64,000 nucleotides of DNA from Pedobacter nyackensis (GCF_900176505.1 NZ_FWYB01000017.1:62001-126000); one strand, 5' to 3'; shown: positions 29,001 to 37,462, counted from the first letter of the stretch. Program-made: numbers and translations. The notes: generated from the letters alone by a model not told the origin.

Positions 29001-29269
29001 GCTTCTCTTCACGAATGTTGGAAGATGGTTCTTATTTACGTTTAAAAACGGTGTCCTTAGGCTATAGTTTGCCAACAAACCTCATTAAAAAAGCTTATTT
29101 AAGTAGTTTAAGATTTACAGTTGCAGCGCAAAATCTATTAACCTGGACAAAGTACTCAGGTTTAGACCCTGAAGTTTCTGTTCGCAATAGCATCTTAACT
29201 CCTGGATTTGATTATTCGGCTTATCCTCAAGCACAAACAATTGTTATTGGTCTGAATGCTAAATTTTAA
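26093..29269 (+). CDS. SusC/RagA TonB-dependent outer-membrane transporter
   Basis: At 1058 aa it has a signal peptide ending near RELFAQS, a carboxypeptidase-D-like domain (IKGIVTDEKTKETIPGVLV), a plug (SDLTGSVGQ, GSFTEALAGRIAGVQVSS, DASATAIYGSRGSNGVIIIE) and a barrel ending in LNAKF. It is highly similar along its whole length to the SusC at 3651, including long identical stretches in the plug and a shared segment near the C-terminus (DPEVS...LTPGFDYSAYPQA). This points to a duplicated system with related but not identical glycan range. Its SusD follows after 4 bases. An AATAAACCA element is 16 bases before the start. Confidence 0.97.
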   Translation: MKRKWYSAAMLLRILLFTFCVFIPRELFAQSGLREIKGIVTDEKTKETIPGVLVKLKRTNTVIATKSDGSYVIKATNADILTFSFVGYESKSVSVGDKKVLNITLKADDRALDEVVVIGYGTVSKSDLTGSVGQVKIADITKAPVGSFTEALAGRIAGVQVSSNDGQPGVAQNIIIRGIGSLTQSTAPLYVIDGFPIEDFSPATLNNDDIESINILKDASATAIYGSRGSNGVIIIETKKGKVGKAVVTFNTSYGVQRPRKFMEMMSPYEFVKYYSEAKPATTNDRYFGLDANGIKKTLESYRNVEGINWQKQILKTNPMQIYDLAVRGGNDLTKYSVSGSIYDQEGVVINTASKRYQARISIDQTISPKIRGGVAANYSNQTTSGVPVALSTGGNTTSFLFYNMWGYRPISGRENLDLLEEDADPDNINSNEDRFNPVTTAENTYRVALNRTLLATAYLTYDITKRLTLKVTGGNTSSQYKTDIFYNSKTPQGSPKSSSNRMGISGSVTYMDVNTWSNENTLTYTNTFNKIHALTVLAGFSSQANKRNSHGVGVSFLPNEELGMGGFSSGIPYNSPASSGTYTLSSFFGRLNYNYKWKYLFTATFRADGSSKFAEGNKYGYFPSGAFAWNMMKEPFMKALPVISTSKFRVSYGVTGNNRVGDFGYLPSLVMPVANAYSYGNASPSLGTIPGSLGNNNLKWESAHQLDMGYDIGLFKNRLELTVDLYRKTTKNLLLNADLPYSTGYATAFKNIGSIRNDGLELSLNTTNVQGKSFSWQSSFNISFYNNKVLALTDGETKRFTGINFESLYGDPLYVAEVGQPTAMFYGYIFDGVYQYADFDNPTPTTYLLKKNLPGNGTDRALIQPGDIKYRDINGDGVVNSNDLSVIGNTLPLHTGGFTNNFRYKGFDLNVFFQWSYGNQIYNANRMVLEGNGLVRTDVNQYASYVDRWSPENQTNKNYRALGQGPIGRFSSRMLEDGSYLRLKTVSLGYSLPTNLIKKAYLSSLRFTVAAQNLLTWTKYSGLDPEVSVRNSILTPGFDYSAYPQAQTIVIGLNAKF

Positions 29270-29273
29270 AACA

Positions 29274-31115
29274 ATGAAACATATATATTATTTTATGTCT
29301 GTGCTTATTTTAATAAGCATAAGTTCATGTAAAAAATTTCTGATTACAAAGCCCTCAGATTTTGTTTCTCCCGAGAATCATTATAATACTCCCGAGCAAT
29401 TAAATTCATCATTGAACGGAGTGTATGATATACTGGGTCATGGCTCTGTGTATGGTACCGCTTATCCTAGCAGAATAGGTATGGAGGCCGATGAAGGCGC
29501 ATATAAAGACAACTCCCTATTGGTTGGCCCTCAGGTGTATGATTTTGCACCCGGCGATAGCTATGTGACCAATCTTTGGCAAATGTTGTACGTAGGCGTA
29601 GGGAGGGCAAATCTTTTGCTGGCCAATGTTGATAAAAATACAGCAGTCGCAGAAGAGATAAGAAAACAGGTCAGAGGCGAAGCGCTCTTTCTGCGTGCCT
29701 ATTTTTATTTTTTACTGGTGCAGAATTTTAGCAATATCCCATTGTTGCTTGAGCCTGTGCTTGATCCTAATGATATCACCGCTCCTCAATCACCTCCTAA
29801 AGTAGTTTATGAGCAGATTTTGGCCGATATGAAAATCGCCGAAACGCTTGTTGCTCCAATAAAAACAATAGGCCATGGAGGAAGGGTAAGTAAATCGGCA
29901 GTCCGTGGTATCCTGGCTAGGGTTTGTTTGTATATGGCCGGAGCGCCGGTAAAGGACGTTTCTAAATATGCTGATGCAAGTTTCTGGGCGAAGAAAGTAA
30001 TAGATGATGCAGAAGCTGGGCACGATCTGAATCCGAGCTATGCCGATGTTTTTACCAAGCTTGCACGTGATGAGTATGACATTAAGGAGAGTATATGGGA
30101 AGTTGAATTCTGGGGTAATACAACCGGGGCTTACCGTGAAATAGGTACATTGGGAGCCTGGTTAGGTATCCCGTCAACAAATACCACCATAATAGGCAAT
30201 GCTTATGGATTTATCAGTGCGAATGGTACATTATGGAAGAAATATCCAAATGTTACGACGCTCGTATCAGAGGATATCAGACGTGAATGGAATATAGCCT
30301 CTTTTAGTTACAATGCTGCAGGAGTAAAAACGCCTATTGTTACGACTTCTCCAGCTTCGGTATTCTGGACAAGGTTTCCGGGAAAGTATCGCCGGGAATT
30401 AGAAGTAGTGATGCCAAGGGCCAATCAGCAAACGCCAATCAATTATCCTTTATTACGCTTTTCAGATGTCTTGCTGATGTATGCAGAAGCCGAAAATGAA
30501 ATCAATGGTACACCACCACAATTGGCGATCGATTATGTTAATAAGGTACGTCAACGGGGATATGGGCAGGGGAAAGTGATTAAATCGATTACGGTTACCA
30601 ATGCCGGGACTAATTATACGGTACCAACGATAACCATATCCGGTGGTGGAGGGAGCGGAGCAACGGCCAATATTTCTGCAGCTACTACAGGTACAAAGGG
30701 GATCAGCACTATCGTGTTAACCAGCAGAGGTGTTGGGTATACTTCAGTACCAACAGTGGAGATTAAAGGTGCAACCGGAACCGGTGCCGTAGCTACAGTA
30801 ACGCTGAGCAATATCAATGATGCTAATCTCACAGCTTTTCAAACGGCTTCGCAAACGAGTTTCAGAGAGGCTATACAAGATGAAAGATCAAGGGAATTGT
30901 GCTTTGAAGGCTTGCGCAAACCAGATCTTATCAGATGGGGCATTTTTGTGGCGACCATGAAATTGGTGCTGACTGATATGAACCTTGAATTGTCAGGTAA
31001 TCTGATGTTTAAAACATTGGCCTTTAAAAATGTACTTCCAAAACATGTTTTATTTCCAATACCTGCTCATGATCTGAATTTGAATAAGGCATTAATACAG
31101 AATCCAGGTTGGTAA
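29274..31115 (+). CDS. SusD/RagB-family glycan-binding lipoprotein
   Basis: The start at 29274 (MKHIYYFMSVLILISISSC) is preferred because it yields a lipoprotein signal; the open frame begins at 29256 inside SusC. SusD features include LNSSLNGVYDILG, GEALFLRAYFYFLLVQNF, KSAVRGILARVCLYMAG and DERSRELCFEGLRKPDLIRW. As in the other two SusD proteins of the window, an insert encoded at about 30580-30807 holds two copies of a TNAGTNYTVPTITISGGGG-like unit (the second contains GVGYTSVPTVEIKGATGTGA). It should pair with the SusC at 26093 to capture glycan at the cell surface. Confidence 0.97.
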   Translation: MKHIYYFMSVLILISISSCKKFLITKPSDFVSPENHYNTPEQLNSSLNGVYDILGHGSVYGTAYPSRIGMEADEGAYKDNSLLVGPQVYDFAPGDSYVTNLWQMLYVGVGRANLLLANVDKNTAVAEEIRKQVRGEALFLRAYFYFLLVQNFSNIPLLLEPVLDPNDITAPQSPPKVVYEQILADMKIAETLVAPIKTIGHGGRVSKSAVRGILARVCLYMAGAPVKDVSKYADASFWAKKVIDDAEAGHDLNPSYADVFTKLARDEYDIKESIWEVEFWGNTTGAYREIGTLGAWLGIPSTNTTIIGNAYGFISANGTLWKKYPNVTTLVSEDIRREWNIASFSYNAAGVKTPIVTTSPASVFWTRFPGKYRRELEVVMPRANQQTPINYPLLRFSDVLLMYAEAENEINGTPPQLAIDYVNKVRQRGYGQGKVIKSITVTNAGTNYTVPTITISGGGGSGATANISAATTGTKGISTIVLTSRGVGYTSVPTVEIKGATGTGAVATVTLSNINDANLTAFQTASQTSFREAIQDERSRELCFEGLRKPDLIRWGIFVATMKLVLTDMNLELSGNLMFKTLAFKNVLPKHVLFPIPAHDLNLNKALIQNPGW

Positions 31116-31132
31116 TCGTCAATTAATATAAA

Positions 31133-32038
31133 ATGAAGGATATGAAATTTATAAATTATGCTGTTTTAATGATGCTGTGTTTTACAGCGTGTAAAAAAAC
31201 TGTTGAGGTAACCCTCCCTGAGTTTGAAGTCTCAACAGAAAAGACAACCTTTTCTGTTGGTGAGGAAGTTAAGTTTCTGCTCAAAGGTGACCCCGGATTG
31301 ATTAGCTTTTACTCAGGTGAACCTGGAAGTGATTATGCTTTTAAGGACGGTCGAATATTAAGTATCGGACAAATCACCATGTCATTTAATAGCAGTATGT
31401 CTTTTGGTACTCAGCTGGGGCAGTTTACTGTATTAGCCTCAACCGATTTTAATGGTAAATACGACATTGCAAACGTGAAAGCTGCTACCTGGAAAGATAT
31501 TACCAGCAGATTTTCTTTACCAGTAAATGCTACTTATGTAAGCTCAGGGGTAAGGGATGTATCAGATTTGATTGTTGAGGGAAAGCCGCTCTATATTGTG
31601 TTGAGGTATATTGATGATCCTGCTAAAGCCGGAACTGCAAATAATTGGCTGGTACAAAGCTTTTTGATGCAAAGTAATACAGTCTTAGGTACAAAGGCAT
31701 TGCTTGATCTTACGGGCTGGACACTCTTATATGATGGCCCAAAAGAAACCACCAGATCAAGTATTTCCACTGCAACAATAACGCTTAGAGGTAATGCGAA
31801 TCTACCAAGGGTGTATACCGAAGACTGGTGTGTTAGTAAGGTCGTTAATGCGGGAAGTGTAGATGTGGGGCCCGATCGCCCGGCACCCATTAAGACCAAC
31901 CGGGATGCGGCACTAAATAGTTTTTCCTATAAATATCAGACAGAAGGTACTTACAAAGTTTATTTTACCGCTTACAACGCTAACATTTATGGTAGCAAAG
32001 AAGTAACAAAATCTGTAGAAATCACGATAAAAAAATGA
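31133..32038 (+). CDS. SusD-associated surface lipoprotein, DUF5017-like
   Basis: The lipoprotein signal ends in LMMLCFTAC (Cys near residue 20). The N-terminal domain carries TFSVGEEVKFLLKGDPGLISFYSGE, and the second domain carries LASTDFNGKYD, ATWKDITSRF and GKPLYIVLRYI. It is the third member of this family directly behind a SusD in the window, so the SusC-SusD-lipoprotein order is conserved in all copies. Its stop overlaps the start of the GH26-like gene by 4 bases, tying surface binding to that enzyme's expression. Likely an accessory glycan-binding protein of the SusC/D complex. Confidence 0.87.
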   Translation: MKDMKFINYAVLMMLCFTACKKTVEVTLPEFEVSTEKTTFSVGEEVKFLLKGDPGLISFYSGEPGSDYAFKDGRILSIGQITMSFNSSMSFGTQLGQFTVLASTDFNGKYDIANVKAATWKDITSRFSLPVNATYVSSGVRDVSDLIVEGKPLYIVLRYIDDPAKAGTANNWLVQSFLMQSNTVLGTKALLDLTGWTLLYDGPKETTRSSISTATITLRGNANLPRVYTEDWCVSKVVNAGSVDVGPDRPAPIKTNRDAALNSFSYKYQTEGTYKVYFTAYNANIYGSKEVTKSVEITIKK

Positions 32039-33576
32039 GGACTATTATGAACCGGGCTGCTTTATGCTTTGTCTTCCTGGTTTTTGTCCTTAGGGTGATG
32101 GGACAGGAATCTGCCAGCATAACTAAAACACAGAAAACTACTGTTTATGATGCTGAAGATAAGGGCAGTGTAACAGCGGGTAATTTAAGTGCTGGAAAAT
32201 TTTACCGCTTTTCGCGCAAACCGGACCAGATTTATCCTGATACTATGCCTTGTCGCTGGTCTGATGGTACGAAACTTACCGATGAGATAATAAGTCCTGG
32301 AGGTGATCTTAAGAGGGATGCTGGTGTTGCCTGGAAAGGTCGGACTGCAGTAGAAATCGTTATTGATCTTGGACGTTTACAAACACTGGAAACTATCAGA
32401 GTTAATGGCACAATACAAAATCAGCTGAATGTGCTGGCGCCAGATAAAGTAACCGTTTTTGTAAAGCAAACAGAAAGAGACAAGTGGAAGTCTTTTGAAG
32501 GTCATAATGGTCCCAATGAAAGGATGCAGGCAGATGTAAATTCTTTTAACATACTTCTAAAGGGTGACGGTGTAAAATCCAGATATGTAAAACTGTTGAT
32601 AAAGCCTTCTTCGCGAAAAGTTCAGGGTGGCGTTATGCTGATGCTGGATGAGATCAGTTTGTTGGGCAAAATAAAGAACACCTGGCGCTCAGTTCCTGCA
32701 AATGGATGTTTTCATGGGGCGTTTCCTACATCAGTGGGCTATAGTAAGGAAGAGCTGGCCGGACGTAAAGGAATGGTGATAGATTTATTTGAAAAGCAAG
32801 TCGGTAAGCAACTTTCAATGGTTCTTTGGTATCAGGGGATGGCTAAGGGAAGAGGGTTTTCTGAAATTCAACAGCTTAGGGAGAAGTATCTGAAAGAGAA
32901 CTATAACGGAATCAGACATCTTTCAGTAGGATGGTTGCCAAAAGAATTAAAGCCTATTGCAACCGGAGCTTATGATGATTTTTTTGCAGACTATTTTAAA
33001 GATTCTGTAGATCCGGCAGTTTTGAAAGATATGGATGATCCCATTTGGATTAGACCGATGAATGAATTTAATGGTGGCTGGGTACCTTATGGGCTGGATC
33101 CAGTAACATTTGTAAAAGCCTGGCGTAGAATGTATAATATTGCTGAGCAGCTAGGAGCTGCGGCTCATCATATTTTTGTATGGTCGCCCAATTATTTGAG
33201 CTTTCCAGACAAAGATTGGAATAAGATGGAGAAATATTATCCAGGCGACCAGTACGTTGACTGGGTGGGCATTAGTTCTTATCCTCCGGGTAAAAAAGCG
33301 GCTAAAAGTGAGGCTATGCGGTATCCTCTTGAAAATATAGCCGAGGCATATGATAAATACGCGCATTACAAGCCCTTTATGATTAGCGAAGGCGGGTTTT
33401 CTGCAGATATCGATCCAGTAAGATGGGTTAGGGAGTGGTTTGAATTTAAAACAAAAAGGCCAAATGTAAAGGCTGTGATATGGGAAAACCACAATGACCG
33501 GGTGATATCCCGGAGCGATGAAGCGCTTAAGCTTTACAGGGAAATGGTGCAGGATGAGTATTGGCTAGCCAATTAA
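32035..33576 (+). CDS. Secreted GH26-like glycoside hydrolase with N-terminal discoidin-like domain
   Basis: A signal peptide (LCFVFLVFVLRVMGQ) is followed by a beta-sandwich of about 190 residues (VEIVIDLGRLQTLETIRVNG and RYVKLLIKPSS are discoidin/F5-F8-like). The catalytic part is a clan GH-A TIM barrel. An acid/base Glu is expected in RPMNEFNGGW near residue 343 and a nucleophile Glu in PFMISEGGF near residue 449, with VKAVIWENHND closing the barrel. The pattern fits GH26 (beta-mannanase, glucanase or xylanase activities). It is translationally coupled to the surface lipoprotein upstream. The precise backbone linkage cannot be told. Confidence 0.85.
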   Translation: MRTIMNRAALCFVFLVFVLRVMGQESASITKTQKTTVYDAEDKGSVTAGNLSAGKFYRFSRKPDQIYPDTMPCRWSDGTKLTDEIISPGGDLKRDAGVAWKGRTAVEIVIDLGRLQTLETIRVNGTIQNQLNVLAPDKVTVFVKQTERDKWKSFEGHNGPNERMQADVNSFNILLKGDGVKSRYVKLLIKPSSRKVQGGVMLMLDEISLLGKIKNTWRSVPANGCFHGAFPTSVGYSKEELAGRKGMVIDLFEKQVGKQLSMVLWYQGMAKGRGFSEIQQLREKYLKENYNGIRHLSVGWLPKELKPIATGAYDDFFADYFKDSVDPAVLKDMDDPIWIRPMNEFNGGWVPYGLDPVTFVKAWRRMYNIAEQLGAAAHHIFVWSPNYLSFPDKDWNKMEKYYPGDQYVDWVGISSYPPGKKAAKSEAMRYPLENIAEAYDKYAHYKPFMISEGGFSADIDPVRWVREWFEFKTKRPNVKAVIWENHNDRVISRSDEALKLYREMVQDEYWLAN

Positions 33577-33605
33577 CTAAATAAATAACCATAAAACCAA
33601 TCAAC

Positions 33606-34811
33606 ATGAGCAGATTATTGTTAACGATTGCTTCCGTTTTTATAATGGGGCTAACGCATTGTAAGAAAGCTGATACCGCCGCTTCAGCTTTGGAGAAGGA
33701 AGGTTTATCCTCTAAAAACGGTGAAGAAATGATGGGGATTTTGTCGACAACGACATTTAATGTCACGCCTGCTACCGCTTTAAACAGTACATTCTGGAAC
33801 AATGTAAAGACGGCACTGACTACCGGTCCCGTAGATGTTATTTTTGCGGATGGGAATTACCCCCAGTCTGCCACGCTTACACTAAGTAATATTGGTGACA
33901 GTACTAACCTGCTTACACTTAAGACGGCTGTGACTGAGGGTGGGGCGGTTTTTTCAGGTGCAATATCCAACCTGATGTATTTAAATACCTGTAAAAACAT
34001 AAAGCTATTGCGTTTGAAGTTTACTGGAGGCGCTACAGGTTATGGCCTGCGCATTTCGAACAGTCAGGATGTGACCGTTGAAAAGTGCTTTTTTGTAGAC
34101 CTCCCGGACGTGGGATATGGTGCGCTTGGGGTACATTATCCGCTTACCAACCGCGTTGTGGTTAAATACTGCACATTTGAAAACGTTGGTTACGATTCTC
34201 ATGCGCACATGATTTATGGGGCGTATGGCATACAGCGCTTAAGCGTGGTAGCCAATACTTTTAAAAATTGTTCGGGTGCTTTTGTTCGTTTTCGGGGCGA
34301 CCTGTCTGATAAAGGAGTGGTGTATGACAATGATTTTATTTCTACCGGAACTTATTTAACCGGTTTGAACCCTGTATTTATCGAAATACCGGTTTTCAAT
34401 GATGTGAATCCAGGTGATGAAAAAATGGGCACGAACTTTATGATTACCAAAAACAGTTTTAGCTATGGCACCGTCGGCAACCAGACAACCCGGTTTAATG
34501 TCGTGTTTCATAGCAGCGGTTATAATCCTCCGGGCCGGAACTACCTGATCAGTACTGCGGATGGGGCATTATTGTCCACCGGTACGGTCCTTCAGAAAAG
34601 GACTGTAATGTCGGGACAGCTGGGACTTGATGGTGATTCAATCCGTTTTGGCGGGAATACGAATACCAATGTGCAGTACAATGTGGTTTACCGCTGCTGG
34701 AATGCATACGGATCAGCAGGGCCCTGGACAGGTGTAGCCAGTATTGGTACGGCTGTAAATTCATCCGGACTGGCTACTACCGAAGCAGATGCCATTGGTT
34801 ACTATCCTTAA
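33606..34811 (+). CDS. Beta-helix lipoprotein, paralog of the protein at 9700
   Basis: A lipoprotein signal (LLLTIASVFIMGLTHC) replaces the plain Sec signal of its paralog. The parallel beta-helix contains KNIKLLRLKFTGG, QDVTVEKCFFVD and RVVVKYCTFENVG. Shared residues with the 9700 protein are VG-DSH-HM, VRFRG, PVFNDVNPGDE and FHSSGYNPPGRNYLIS, consistent with one active site. An extra disordered stretch lies between the lipid anchor and the helix (residues about 20-50). It is probably a surface-anchored lyase or hydrolase, while the 9700 copy is soluble. I do not recognise a defined PL family. Confidence 0.8.
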   Translation: MSRLLLTIASVFIMGLTHCKKADTAASALEKEGLSSKNGEEMMGILSTTTFNVTPATALNSTFWNNVKTALTTGPVDVIFADGNYPQSATLTLSNIGDSTNLLTLKTAVTEGGAVFSGAISNLMYLNTCKNIKLLRLKFTGGATGYGLRISNSQDVTVEKCFFVDLPDVGYGALGVHYPLTNRVVVKYCTFENVGYDSHAHMIYGAYGIQRLSVVANTFKNCSGAFVRFRGDLSDKGVVYDNDFISTGTYLTGLNPVFIEIPVFNDVNPGDEKMGTNFMITKNSFSYGTVGNQTTRFNVVFHSSGYNPPGRNYLISTADGALLSTGTVLQKRTVMSGQLGLDGDSIRFGGNTNTNVQYNVVYRCWNAYGSAGPWTGVASIGTAVNSSGLATTEADAIGYYP

Positions 34812-34821
34812 CAGTTCAAGT

Positions 34822-34856
34822 ATTTTAGGTGTACCTCAGGGAGGGGCACCTAAAAT
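34822..34856 (+). terminator. Hairpin after beta-helix lipoprotein gene
   Basis: A 10-bp perfect stem (ATTTTAGGTG and CACCTAAAAT) begins 11 bases after the stop at 34811. It is followed by an A/T-rich stretch without a strong T run, so it is a probable terminator or 3' stabiliser. Confidence 0.6.
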
Positions 34857-34887
34857 AAATTTGTTTATTAAATTTTTAGTGTGTAAT

Positions 34888-34902
34888 TTCGGGTACGTAC
34901 AC
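34888..34902 (+). promoter_or_regulatory. Putative operator box TTCGGGTACGTACAC
   Basis: This is a perfect copy of the motif also found at 40266. A -7-like TAATTTCG (34884-34891) overlaps it and TTTG at 34860-34863 lies 20 bases upstream, the expected -33/-7 spacing. It is 104 bases before the start at 35007. The core GTACGTAC is an 8-bp palindrome with a central CG, as in LacI-family operators. Confidence 0.65.
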
Positions 34903-35006
34903 AATTTACCTCAGGATAGTAAAAATAAACACATTGAAACCTTTGTTTGCTTTCACAAGGTTAGGTTAAAAACAAAATTGTAAGTTTAATTTCTAGTAAA
35001 AAACAT

Positions 35007-36023
35007 ATGAGTAATTACAACCGAAGGAATTTTATAAGAATGGCCGCACTGGCAGGTGCCGGGCTAGGTCTATCAGGTAGTATCAGTCCGCTGTATGGCA
35101 AGTCAGTCCGTATGGCAGGGAAAAAAGTCGGCATCATTGGCCTTGATACTTCACATGCCGTAGCTTTTACCAAAACGCTAAATGCTGCGGATGCAGCAGC
35201 AGTGTACGGAGGCTATAAAGTGGTGGCGGCTTATCCAAAGGGGAGTAACGACATACAAAGCAGCGTAGAAAGAATACCCGGATATATTGAGGAAGTAAAG
35301 AAGCTGGGTGTTGAAATTGTGGGCTCTATAGCCGATTTGTTAAAAAAAGTGGACTTTGTTTTTCTGGAGACCAATGATGGACGTTTGCATCTTGAGCAAG
35401 CCCTTCAGGTACTAAAGGCACGTAAACCTATGTTTATTGATAAGCCCATTGCAGCTTCGCTTGCTGGTGCTGAAGCTATTTTCGCTGCGGCTAAAAAATA
35501 CAATACGCCAGTGTTCTCTTCTTCTTCACTGAGATATATAGATGGTATTTCGGATGTTGCCGAAGGGAAAATTGGTAAGGTGTTAGGAGCGGAGACATTT
35601 AGTCCGGCTAAATATGAAAAGACCCATCCTGATTTGTTTTGGTATGGTATACATGGGGTAGAAATGTTGTTCGCGGTGATGGGTACAGGATGTAAAACGG
35701 TAACGCGAATACATACGCCGGATACCGATGTGGTTGTTGGCGTTTGGGATGATGGTAGGGTAGGGACTTTCAGAGGAACGCGTACTGGTAAGAGCGATTA
35801 TGGTGGGCGAATTTTTGGTGAGAAAAGCAATATTACGCTAGGTACGTTTAAAGGGTACAATCCACTCCTTGAACAGATTATTAAATTCTTCGAAACAGGG
35901 AAAGTTCCTGTACAACCTGAAGAAACTTTAGAAATAGCAGCTTTTATGGAAGCGGCAGATGCCAGTAAAGCCAAAGGTGGATCCCCGGTAGCGATGGCGA
36001 AAATTATAAATAAAGCCAAATAG
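35007..36023 (+). CDS. Tat-exported Gfo/Idh/MocA-family oxidoreductase
   Basis: The N-terminus NYNRRNFIRMAALAGAGLGLSG is a twin-arginine signal. A Rossmann fold follows, with the glycine loop altered to VGIIGLDTSHAVAF, and PMFIDKPIAAS supplies the family Lys. The C-terminal domain is short (338 aa in total), with WYGIHGVEMLFAVMGTGCKTV. The GLDTSH variant recurs in a subset of exported family members. It is first in a group with another exported oxidoreductase (36098), a sugar transporter (37463) and an oxidoreductase lipoprotein (38814). It probably acts on a sugar moiety in the periplasm. The reaction is unknown. Confidence 0.87.
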   Translation: MSNYNRRNFIRMAALAGAGLGLSGSISPLYGKSVRMAGKKVGIIGLDTSHAVAFTKTLNAADAAAVYGGYKVVAAYPKGSNDIQSSVERIPGYIEEVKKLGVEIVGSIADLLKKVDFVFLETNDGRLHLEQALQVLKARKPMFIDKPIAASLAGAEAIFAAAKKYNTPVFSSSSLRYIDGISDVAEGKIGKVLGAETFSPAKYEKTHPDLFWYGIHGVEMLFAVMGTGCKTVTRIHTPDTDVVVGVWDDGRVGTFRGTRTGKSDYGGRIFGEKSNITLGTFKGYNPLLEQIIKFFETGKVPVQPEETLEIAAFMEAADASKAKGGSPVAMAKIINKAK

Positions 36024-36097
36024 CCAATAGCTCTTTGTAATTGGCAATAACAAGAATCAATTTTAAGCTGAATAAACCAAATAATAAACCAGGAACC

Positions 36098-37453
36098 ATG
36101 AATGAACTAAACGATAAAACCCGCAGACATTTTATAAAGAACGCCGTTACCGGTGTAGCCGCATTATCACTCGGAGGTATACTTCCAGGCTTTAGTGCAA
36201 AAAGCTATGGTAATATTATGGGGGCGAATGATAAGATCAGAGTAGCTATGATGGGCGTAAATGCGCGTGGTTTGGCACTTGCGAACAACTTTTGTATACA
36301 ACCCAATTGTGAAATAACCTATATATGCGATGTAGATAGCCGTGCAGCGGATAAATGCATCGGACAGGTTGAAAAGAGTCAAAATAAAAGACCAAAAGCT
36401 CAACCTGATTTCAGGAAAGCTTTAGAATATAAGGATGTTGACGCGTTGGTGGTTGCCGCTCCAGATCACTGGCATGCACCGGCAGCAATATTAGCTTCAA
36501 AAGCAGGCAAACATGTGTATCTAGAAAAACCGTGTAGCCATAATCCTAATGAAGGAGAAATTCTTTTGGCTGCAGCTAATAAGTATAAAAATGTAATCCA
36601 GATGGGTAATCAGCGTCGTTCATGGCCAAATATTGTGGCAGGGATAAATGAATTACACGCGGGTGTAATTGGCAGACCATATTTTGCCAAAACATGGTAT
36701 ACCAATAATCGCCCTTCAATAGGAATAGGAAAAGAAACTGCGGTGCCATCATGGTTAAACTTCGATTTATGGCAAGGACCTGCTCCTCGTATGGCCTATA
36801 AAGATAATATCCTGCATTACAACTGGCATTGGTTCTGGAACTGGGGAACCGGAGAGGCATTAAACAATGGTACACATATGGTTGACATTGCAAGATGGGG
36901 ACTTGGAGTTGATTATCCAACAAAAGTAACTTCAGCGGGTGGTCGTTATAGGTATAGTGACGACTGGCAAACGCCTGATACTCAGGTGATCTCACTTGAG
37001 TTTGGTAACAAAGCTTCCATCACCTGGGAAGGCAGGAGCTGTAACAGCCGTACCATTGAGGGCGCTAGTGTTGGGGTGATCTTTTATGCTGAAAAAGGCT
37101 CTATGCAGATTGACGGTTCAAATGGCTATAAGATATATGATCTGAACAATAAATTGGTTAAAGAAGTTAAAAATGATACGAATGTCGATGCGAGAAGTTT
37201 AACTAATCCTTCGCAGGCCTTGGATGCATTGCACATCAATAATTTTTTCGATGCCATCAGAAAGGGAACACGTTTAAATTCTGATATCTTAAGCGGTCAC
37301 CAGAGTACATTATTAGTGCAACTAGGCAACATTGCGCAACGTACTGGGACGACACTTGATATCGATCCTAAAAACGGACATATCCTCAACAATAAAGAAG
37401 CGATGCAATATTGGAAAAGAACTTATCAAAAAGGTTGGGAACCTACAGTATAA
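36098..37453 (+). CDS. Tat-exported Gfo/Idh/MocA-family oxidoreductase
   Basis: The start at 36098 gives MNELNDKTRRHFIKNAVTGV, a twin-arginine signal; a TTG-started extension to 36041 lacks support. Rossmann motif VAMMGVNARGLALA, EKP motif in HVYLEKPCSHNPNEGE, and a substrate-domain segment WNWGTGEALNNGTHMVDIARW with the conserved Asp/His. It is similar to many exported sequences annotated only as Gfo/Idh/MocA oxidoreductase. Two AATAAACCA elements sit within 30 bases upstream. It is 9 bases from the sugar transporter gene, suggesting its product or substrate is imported by that transporter. Confidence 0.9.
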   Translation: MNELNDKTRRHFIKNAVTGVAALSLGGILPGFSAKSYGNIMGANDKIRVAMMGVNARGLALANNFCIQPNCEITYICDVDSRAADKCIGQVEKSQNKRPKAQPDFRKALEYKDVDALVVAAPDHWHAPAAILASKAGKHVYLEKPCSHNPNEGEILLAAANKYKNVIQMGNQRRSWPNIVAGINELHAGVIGRPYFAKTWYTNNRPSIGIGKETAVPSWLNFDLWQGPAPRMAYKDNILHYNWHWFWNWGTGEALNNGTHMVDIARWGLGVDYPTKVTSAGGRYRYSDDWQTPDTQVISLEFGNKASITWEGRSCNSRTIEGASVGVIFYAEKGSMQIDGSNGYKIYDLNNKLVKEVKNDTNVDARSLTNPSQALDALHINNFFDAIRKGTRLNSDILSGHQSTLLVQLGNIAQRTGTTLDIDPKNGHILNNKEAMQYWKRTYQKGWEPTV

Positions 37454-37462
37454 ACTTGCTCC

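Noticed and set aside
3651..29269. Trans-envelope signalling (STN domain, FecR/ECF-sigma) for the SusC proteins
   Set aside because: Neither SusC has an STN domain before the plug and no sigma/anti-sigma genes lie nearby.
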